Source: an uncultured Oscillospiraceae bacterium (lineage in GTDB: Bacteria > Bacillota > Clostridia > Oscillospirales > Oscillospiraceae). From it: a DNA stretch of 8,277 nucleotides. Below the pieces are notes generated by a model, which was given only the letters and a program-made list of their open reading frames with translations, did no database searches and had not been told where the DNA came from. A program made the translations under genes and the position numbers. The stretch spans positions 1-8,277 of the forward strand of contig CAJTVO010000139.1 of NCBI GenBank assembly GCA_910579485.1, in the 5' to 3' direction. This document shows positions 4,600 to 8,277 of this stretch, in pieces; the first letter of the stretch is position 1; every line of letters begins with the position of its first letter.

Positions 4600-6612
4600 A
4601 TGAAACGAATACTTTCCATTCTGCTCAGTTTGGTCCTGGCCGCTTCGCTGAGTGCAGCGGCCCTAGCGGAGGAACACTCATCCGGCACGATAAGGGAGGC
4701 CCAAATCGCCTATCCGGTGATAAAGGGTTCTGAGACGCCGCCGGATAAGCAGGCTACCTATTTCCGTTACACGCCGGAGAACTTCAAATTCCGAGGCAAC
4801 AGCACCCCGGTGATCTTTGTCCTGGGGGACGGGGCCTGGACCGCCGAGACTGCGGCGGACACCCTGACCCGGGGCGGCTTTGACCAGATGGCCCAGGAGG
4901 AGAGCGGACACATCGTCTTTGTCAGCCCCTCCAACGGCACCTCCTGGACAGAGGAGGACTACGCCGTCATGCAGGCTCTGGCCACCAACGTCACCGACGA
5001 CTACACCTACACCCTGGAGCAGGCAGGGACCTATAACACCGGCGTCACTGAGGACGGAGTGATGTACGCTGGACGCTTCCGCTCCTACACCTTCGCCGAG
5101 GGCAGCGCCCAGGAGTTTGTCAAAACCTATCTGGACACCCCCGATTCCACCTACTGGGTGCAGCAGTGGAACAATACGGTGGACGGCTTCAGTGCCGCCT
5201 ATCACTATGCAGATCAATTTAACCGCGCGGACAATCTGAGTGCTTGGCAGAACATGCGCCGGATCAACCGCATCAGTATGATGGACGGCGTCACCTATCT
5301 GGACAAGTACTATGTCTACTCTGACTACGGCATCCGGGAGAGTATCGAGACCTTTACCACCTCCAAGGGCAACACCATGGAATACTACCAGTATCTGCCC
5401 AAGGGAGTGGATGTGAACAGCAAGACAGAAAAATACCCCCTGGTGCTGGTCTCCCACGGCAGCAATATGCATCCGGAGGGATATGTCCAACTGACCAACT
5501 GGCCCATCGTGGCGGACCAGGAGAACTTTATTGTAGTGGCAATCAATTCCCACAATCTTGTGAATACCGACGAAATCCTGGAACTGGTGGACTTTATGAT
5601 CGACCAGCGGGCGGTGGATGCCAGCCGGGTCTACGCCACCGGTTACTCCATGGGCGGCATGAAGTCCTGGACCCTAGGCTTTGAGCGTCCCGACCGCTTT
5701 GCCGCCATCGCCCCCACAGAGGGTATTCCGGGCATGGGCAAGGTCTCTCTGCCCGATCCGGATCGAAGCATCCCTACGTTCTGGGTAGCCGGTGAGAAAG
5801 AGTTCTACAACCTCTTCCCCATGAACAGCGAGGCCGCCATTGCCATCATTCAGCAGTTGGCCAACGCCAACGGATTCGCGTACAACGGCATCTATGATGA
5901 AAGTCTGGGCAAGTATTACGGGATGAAGACCGACAAAACCTATACCTACTGTCCACGGCCTGCTCACAGTGATGACGAGGCTGTCATGACCATCCATGAG
6001 ATGAAGAGCAAGGACGGCAATGTCTATACCATTCTCACATCCGTGTCCGAGATGGGTCACAGCGCCTATCCTGAGTCCGCACAGCGCATGTGGGCGTTCT
6101 TCCAGCAGTTCAGTCGGAACAGCGACGGTTCTCTCGCCGTGAATCCCCTGCCCCTGGCCTCTGACGTGTCCGCAAATGCCTGGTACGCCGATGCAGTGCG
6201 CCACGTGCTGGACAACGGTATGATGACTACCAGCGGAACCTTCTCCCCCAACGCCCCCCTGACTGCCGGTGATTTGGCGCAGGCCTTGTACATTCGGGCC
6301 GGTTCGCCCACAGAAGGGTTCGCCTCCTGGACCAAGGCCGCCGGCATCCCCACTGGCTCCGCCGCCGTCACCCGGGACGAATTAGCCAAGGCTATCCGCG
6401 CCTGCGCCGCCTACAAGGACAAGCCCGGAGCGAACCCGGCGGATGCCAGTCGATTCCAGGACGGGGACACTGCCTCTCAGGACGTATTGTGGGCCGCCTC
6501 CAACGGGATCTTTTCCGGCAAGGATGAGGGGCGGCTGGATGCCTCCGCTCGGGCTACACGGGCCGAGGGAGCCCAGGCCCTTACACGGCTCAGTATCTTC
6601 TTGGCGCAATAG
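4600..6612 (+). CDS. Secreted SLH-anchored alpha/beta-hydrolase (esterase-like)
   Basis: The 670-residue protein begins with a signal peptide likely cleaved after ALA (residue 23). The catalytic core (about 255-505) resembles PHB-depolymerase/feruloyl-esterase-type hydrolases. LVLVSHGSN (282-289) supplies the oxyanion-region HG, GYSMGG (348-353) is the nucleophile elbow with Ser350, Glu401 in VAGEKE sits where the acid is expected, and His487 in EMGHSAYP is the likely catalytic His. Residues 66-240 hold an extra region whose start looks like a second, nucleophile-less copy of the N-terminal hydrolase lobe. The C-terminus (about 518-670) carries SLH-type segments: ANAWYADAVRHVLDNGMM and FQDGDTASQDVLWAASNGIF are clear, with a weaker one between. 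It should therefore be held at the cell surface. AGGAGG (4587-4592) is 7 nt from the ATG. The substrate is unknown; a carbohydrate or peptide ester is possible. Control by the upstream Crp-like protein is inferred. Confidence 0.85.
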   Translation: MKRILSILLSLVLAASLSAAALAEEHSSGTIREAQIAYPVIKGSETPPDKQATYFRYTPENFKFRGNSTPVIFVLGDGAWTAETAADTLTRGGFDQMAQEESGHIVFVSPSNGTSWTEEDYAVMQALATNVTDDYTYTLEQAGTYNTGVTEDGVMYAGRFRSYTFAEGSAQEFVKTYLDTPDSTYWVQQWNNTVDGFSAAYHYADQFNRADNLSAWQNMRRINRISMMDGVTYLDKYYVYSDYGIRESIETFTTSKGNTMEYYQYLPKGVDVNSKTEKYPLVLVSHGSNMHPEGYVQLTNWPIVADQENFIVVAINSHNLVNTDEILELVDFMIDQRAVDASRVYATGYSMGGMKSWTLGFERPDRFAAIAPTEGIPGMGKVSLPDPDRSIPTFWVAGEKEFYNLFPMNSEAAIAIIQQLANANGFAYNGIYDESLGKYYGMKTDKTYTYCPRPAHSDDEAVMTIHEMKSKDGNVYTILTSVSEMGHSAYPESAQRMWAFFQQFSRNSDGSLAVNPLPLASDVSANAWYADAVRHVLDNGMMTTSGTFSPNAPLTAGDLAQALYIRAGSPTEGFASWTKAAGIPTGSAAVTRDELAKAIRACAAYKDKPGANPADASRFQDGDTASQDVLWAASNGIFSGKDEGRLDASARATRAEGAQALTRLSIFLAQ

Positions 6613-6664
6613 CCAAAACAGAGGCTCTACGGGTGTTGCGGTCAAGGTCCGTATCATTCCCGCG

Positions 6665-6746
6665 AAAACCTGTTGAATAACAGCGTTTTACACTTTCTCA
6701 TGTGGGGTTACTCACGCTGCGAGGGGCCGCCGGAAGGCGGCCCCTT
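6665..6746. other. Two hairpins between converging genes
   Basis: The first hairpin pairs about 6665-6674 with 6679-6689 around the loop GAAT with a one-base bulge, and is followed by TTTACACTTT; it could be a weak terminator for the hydrolase gene. The second, 6722-6731 with 6736-6745, is a very GC-rich 10-bp stem closed by the GNRA-type tetraloop GGAA, without a T-run. Neither overlaps a gene. Together with the terminator that follows, they make up the 200-bp gap between the hydrolase and rpmA. Confidence 0.4.
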
Positions 6747-6767
6747 GTGGCGGTTTGGGCAGAGCGC

Positions 6768-6806
6768 AAAAAGCCGCCGTGCGACACTGCACGGCGGCTC
6801 TTTTTT
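6768..6806. terminator. Bidirectional intrinsic terminator
   Basis: An 11-bp perfect stem (6772-6782 with 6789-6799) has a 6-nt loop. A T6 run follows on the plus strand (6801-6806) and an A5 run precedes it (6768-6772), giving a T-tail in both directions. It lies 13 nt beyond the rpmA stop and is the only strong terminator downstream of the plus-strand hydrolase, so it serves both convergent units. It also ends the rplU-prp-rpmA transcript well before obgE. Confidence 0.9.
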
Positions 6807-6812
6807 GTTTCA

Positions 6813-7091
6813 TCAAGCCTCGTAAACAGAAACCTGCTTCCGATCCTTGCCCAGACGCTCGAAGCGGACCACGCCGTCCGCCTTGGCGAACAGGGTGTCG
6901 TCACTGCCGCGGCCCACATTCACGCCGGGGTGGATATGGGTGCCGCGCTGGCGGACCAGGATATTGCCAGCCAGAACGTGCTGGCCGTCGGCACGCTTGG
7001 GCCCGAGACGCTTGCTCTCGGAATCACGGCCGTTCTTGGTGGAACCAACGCCCTTCTTATGGGCGAAGAACTGCAATCCAATGTTCATCAT
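6813..7091 (-). CDS. rpmA: Ribosomal protein L27 (bL27) with cleavable leader
   Basis: bL27 reaches toward the peptidyl-transferase centre of the 50S subunit. The protein (92 residues from the first of two adjacent ATGs, 91 from the second) has the signature GSTKNGRDSESKRLGPKRAD and a normal C-terminus. Its N-terminus carries the Firmicutes leader motif IGLQFFA before HKKG; in this phylum the protease Prp removes the leader by cutting after the Ala of FFA, which is required for a working ribosome. prp lies directly upstream. The ribosome site (AAAGGATGG) is about 10 nt from the first ATG, so I use 7091. It is third in the operon and is followed by a strong terminator. Confidence 0.97.
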   Translation of the reverse strand: MMNIGLQFFAHKKGVGSTKNGRDSESKRLGPKRADGQHVLAGNILVRQRGTHIHPGVNVGRGSDDTLFAKADGVVRFERLGKDRKQVSVYEA

Positions 7092-7137
7092 GTTCGTTAT
7101 GCCATCCTTTCTGTAAGATGCGGACAGGGGCGGAGGC

Positions 7138-7470
7138 TCATTCGGCCTCCAAAACCTCTATATAGCCGGGATACTCGCTGTGGAGCTCCGTGAGGTAGAC
7201 CATCATCCCCGTCAGAAGGGTCTGACAGGTGCTCTCGGCGGTCTGTCCCAAGGAGCCGGGGATACGAAGGGAGATCAGGGCGGTCTTCTCGTTGACCTTC
7301 ACCGAGGCGCACAGGCCCATCACGTCGTTCAGCACGCACTCGATCAGGCGCACGGTGCTGGTGACGGCGGCGCAGACGATGTCCCCGCCCTCTTCGGCGT
7401 AGCCGCTGTGTCCGGCCGCTTCAAAGCCGGTGATCCGGCTCCCCTCCGTATAAAACGTGACGGTCGTCAT
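7138..7470 (-). CDS. prp: Ribosomal-processing cysteine protease Prp
   Basis: The 110-residue protein belongs to the YsxB/Prp family, which cleaves the N-terminal leader of bL27. The catalytic pair is visible in GHSGYAEEGGDIVCAAVTS: His21 and Cys33, twelve residues apart as in the family, with the flexible Gly-rich loop between them. The rest (LIECVLNDV, and MMVYLTELHSEYPGYIEV) fits the small alpha/beta fold. It begins only 3 nt after the rplU stop, with no strong ribosome site of its own, so it is probably translated by coupling. The position between rplU and rpmA is the usual Firmicutes arrangement and supports the assignment. Confidence 0.95.
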   Translation of the reverse strand: MTTVTFYTEGSRITGFEAAGHSGYAEEGGDIVCAAVTSTVRLIECVLNDVMGLCASVKVNEKTALISLRIPGSLGQTAESTCQTLLTGMMVYLTELHSEYPGYIEVLEAE

Positions 7471-7473
7471 CCC

Positions 7474-7785
7474 TTACGCGCTGATCTTCTTGATCTCGAC
7501 CTTGGTATAGGGCTGACGGTGGCCCTGACGCTTGCGGTAGCCCTTCTTGGGGTTATACTTGAAGATGCGGATCTTCTTGCCCTTGCCGTTCTTCAGAACG
7601 GTGGCCTCCACCTTGGCGCCAGCCACGGTGGGCGTGCCGATGGTGGCGTTGTCGCCGTCCAGAATCGCCAGGACCTCGTCGAACACGACCTGGCTGTCGG
7701 CCTCCGCGGGCAGCTTCTCGATGAACAGAGTATCGCCCTCCGCCACCTTGTACTGCTTACCGCCGGTTACAATGATTGCGTGCAT
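7474..7785 (-). CDS. rplU: Ribosomal protein L21 (bL21)
   Basis: This is a 103-residue 23S-rRNA-binding protein of the large subunit. It begins MHAIIVTGGKQYKV and ends with the family signature FKYNPKKGYRKRQGHRQPYT plus KVEIKKISA. The frame stays open upstream to 7884, but that part lies in the leader RNA. The start at 7785 matches the family N-terminus and has GAGGTG 8 nt upstream; an AGGA directly touching the ATG is too close to act. It is the first gene of rplU-prp-rpmA and is driven by a consensus promoter. Confidence 0.97.
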   Translation of the reverse strand: MHAIIVTGGKQYKVAEGDTLFIEKLPAEADSQVVFDEVLAILDGDNATIGTPTVAGAKVEATVLKNGKGKKIRIFKYNPKKGYRKRQGHRQPYTKVEIKKISA

Positions 7786-7895
7786 TCCTTTTGCACCTCG
7801 CTTTCCTTTATTATGAAGCACTTGACCGCGCTCCTTTACGGGCACGCTGTCGTAGGCGGCGTCCAAAGACGCACTTAGGCCCATTCAAAGCGGCT
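7786..7895 (-). ncRNA. Structured 5' leader of the rplU operon (L21-leader candidate)
   Basis: About 110 nt separate the predicted transcription start from the rplU ATG. The leader can form GCGTC-TTTG-GACGC (7859-7872) and further GC-rich pairings downstream. Firmicutes rplU genes commonly have an autoregulatory leader RNA (the L21 leader family) at this place. Length, position and stem content fit, but I cannot confirm the conserved secondary structure by eye. Confidence 0.5.
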
Positions 7896-7900
7896 TGTCT

Positions 7901-7929
7901 ATTATAGCAGGGAGGGCCGGGGTTGTCAA
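7901..7929 (-). promoter_or_regulatory. Perfect-consensus sigma-A promoter of rplU-prp-rpmA
   Basis: On the minus strand TTGACA (7924-7929) and TATAAT (7901-7906) are separated by exactly 17 bp, so all twelve consensus bases and the optimal spacing are present. This is expected for a highly expressed ribosomal operon. The region directly upstream is T/A-rich on the plus strand and may act as an UP element. Confidence 0.95.
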
Positions 7930-7930
7930 C

Positions 7931-8100
7931 AGGGTTTTGAGAAAATTTGGGTGAAATTTGAGGGTACTTTTGAGGTCTGAACGGCGTTATGTAAATTTGT
8001 TTGTTAATTTGTAAACTTGTGTCTCCTTTCTGTGCAGAATATTTAAATATCTGCAAAACTGCGCAAATCTCTGAACTCAATTATGAACAAACCATGAAAA
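7931..8100. other. AT-rich intergenic stretch with an interrupted palindrome
   Basis: No gene is supported. The open minus-strand frame at 7811-8080 runs through the rplU promoter and leader and lacks a ribosome site. Short direct repeats of AATTTGT occur at about 7990-8015. A 21-bp palindrome, GCAGA-A-TATTTAAATA-TCTGC (8034-8054), is symmetric apart from one extra A and looks like an operator for a dimeric protein, but no neighbouring gene in the window starts there. An AAAGGAG on the minus strand at 8023-8029 is not followed by a usable start codon. Confidence 0.5.
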
Positions 8101-8101
8101 C

Positions 8102-8219
8102 GCTACCACCTGGCTACCAAGGCTTTTGCAGCTGCTACCAGCTGCAAATTGGTGAAAAATAACGAAATTAGTTGACATAAGCTGAAGTCGTGCTACCAAA
8201 CCGGAAAAATCGGCTACCA
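8102..8219 (+). repeat. Five phased GCTACCA heptamers
   Basis: GCTACCA occurs at 8102, 8113, 8134, 8192 and 8213, always in the same orientation. Start-to-start distances are 11, 21, 58 and 21 bp, so neighbours within each cluster are about one or two helical turns apart. Copies two and five share the longer form GGCTACCAA. The third copy lies in the loop of a perfect 10-bp inverted repeat (8125-8134 with 8139-8148). Spacing is too irregular for a CRISPR array. Such directly repeated short sites resemble arm-type integrase sites or iterons; no integrase gene is present in the window to confirm this. Confidence 0.6.
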
Positions 8220-8231
8220 AACTTTTTTGTC

Positions 8232-8270
8232 GAGGCTGGAAACCCTTGCGGCGCAAGGGTTTTCGGCCTC
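8232..8270. repeat. Long hairpin at window end
   Basis: An 18-bp stem (8232-8249 with 8253-8270) closes a GGC loop. The inner ten base pairs (AAACCCTTGC with its complement) are perfect and the outer part has two G-U pairs. It is followed by AACTTTT at the window edge, so it could be a plus-strand terminator whose tail continues outside the window. No plus-strand gene ends just before it. It lies directly after the GCTACCA repeats and may belong to the same element. Confidence 0.5.
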
Positions 8271-8277
8271 AACTTTT

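Noticed and set aside
4678..5553. Minus-strand open frame of 291 codons
   Set aside because: It is antisense to the hydrolase gene, has no domain or ribosome site and shows a biased composition (Val, Gly, His, Leu); a shadow frame.
7180..7878. Plus-strand open frame of 232 codons
   Set aside because: It is antisense to prp, rplU and the rplU leader, all firmly identified by family motifs.
7786..7884. N-terminal extension of L21 to an ATG at 7884
   Set aside because: It lies in the structured leader just after the transcription start, and L21 proteins begin at MHAII; the GAGGTG site supports 7785.
7811..8080. Minus-strand open frame of 89 codons
   Set aside because: It spans the perfect rplU promoter and leader and has no ribosome site at a usable start.
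8102..8219. CRISPR array
   Set aside because: The repeats are only 7-9 bp and unevenly spaced, with no conserved long repeat and no cas gene.

Overview
The window looks like chromosomal DNA from a GC-rich Clostridia species, most likely in the Oscillospiraceae group (Flavonifractor/Oscillibacter-like). The signs are a Firmicutes-type rplU-prp-rpmA cluster whose L27 carries the cleavable LQFFA leader, AGGAGG-type ribosome sites throughout, a secreted protein ending in S-layer homology (SLH) segments, and a typical Gly-rich lipoprotein leader. The family placement is inference from style, not a search result.

Layout: 1-343 holds no credible gene. It begins with a GC-rich palindromic repeat that looks like a dispersed intergenic element. 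344-1310 is an AT-rich accessory module: a small XRE-type repressor on the minus strand, and divergent from it a lipoprotein with a GC-rich signal peptide joined to an AT-rich body. They share a promoter region with two copies of an operator-like motif, and the lipoprotein gene ends in a clear terminator. 1311-1560 carries a strong promoter and ribosome site driving a very small basic ORF that seems to have lost its stop codon just before its terminator. 1579-1800 (minus) is the C-terminal remnant of a RelB/DinJ-family antitoxin directly abutting the 3' end of obgE.

1784-3529 (minus) is a two-gene operon, GNAT acetyltransferase then obgE, with its own sigma-A promoter. 3713-6612 (plus) carries a Crp/Fnr-family regulator followed by a large secreted alpha/beta-hydrolase with SLH segments. 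A 19-bp palindrome sits just upstream of the hydrolase -10 box, where a Crp-type activator would bind. 6665-6806 holds hairpins and a bidirectional terminator between converging genes. 6813-7929 (minus) is rplU-prp-rpmA with a structured L21 leader and a perfect-consensus promoter. 7931-8277 has no gene but holds a palindrome, five phased GCTACCA heptamers and a long terminal hairpin.

How the parts relate: rplU, prp, rpmA and obgE are normally close neighbours in Firmicutes. Here they keep strand and order, but rpmA and obgE are separated by about 3.7 kb holding the GNAT gene and the plus-strand regulator/hydrolase pair. Gene gain and loss seems concentrated on the downstream side of obgE (relic antitoxin, broken small ORF, AT-rich module) and at the 8.1-8.3 kb end (integrase-arm-like repeats). 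I see no complete multi-gene defence or biosynthetic system. The most novel-looking items are the chimeric lipoprotein/XRE module, the hydrolase with an apparently duplicated N-terminal lobe, and the phased heptamer array.
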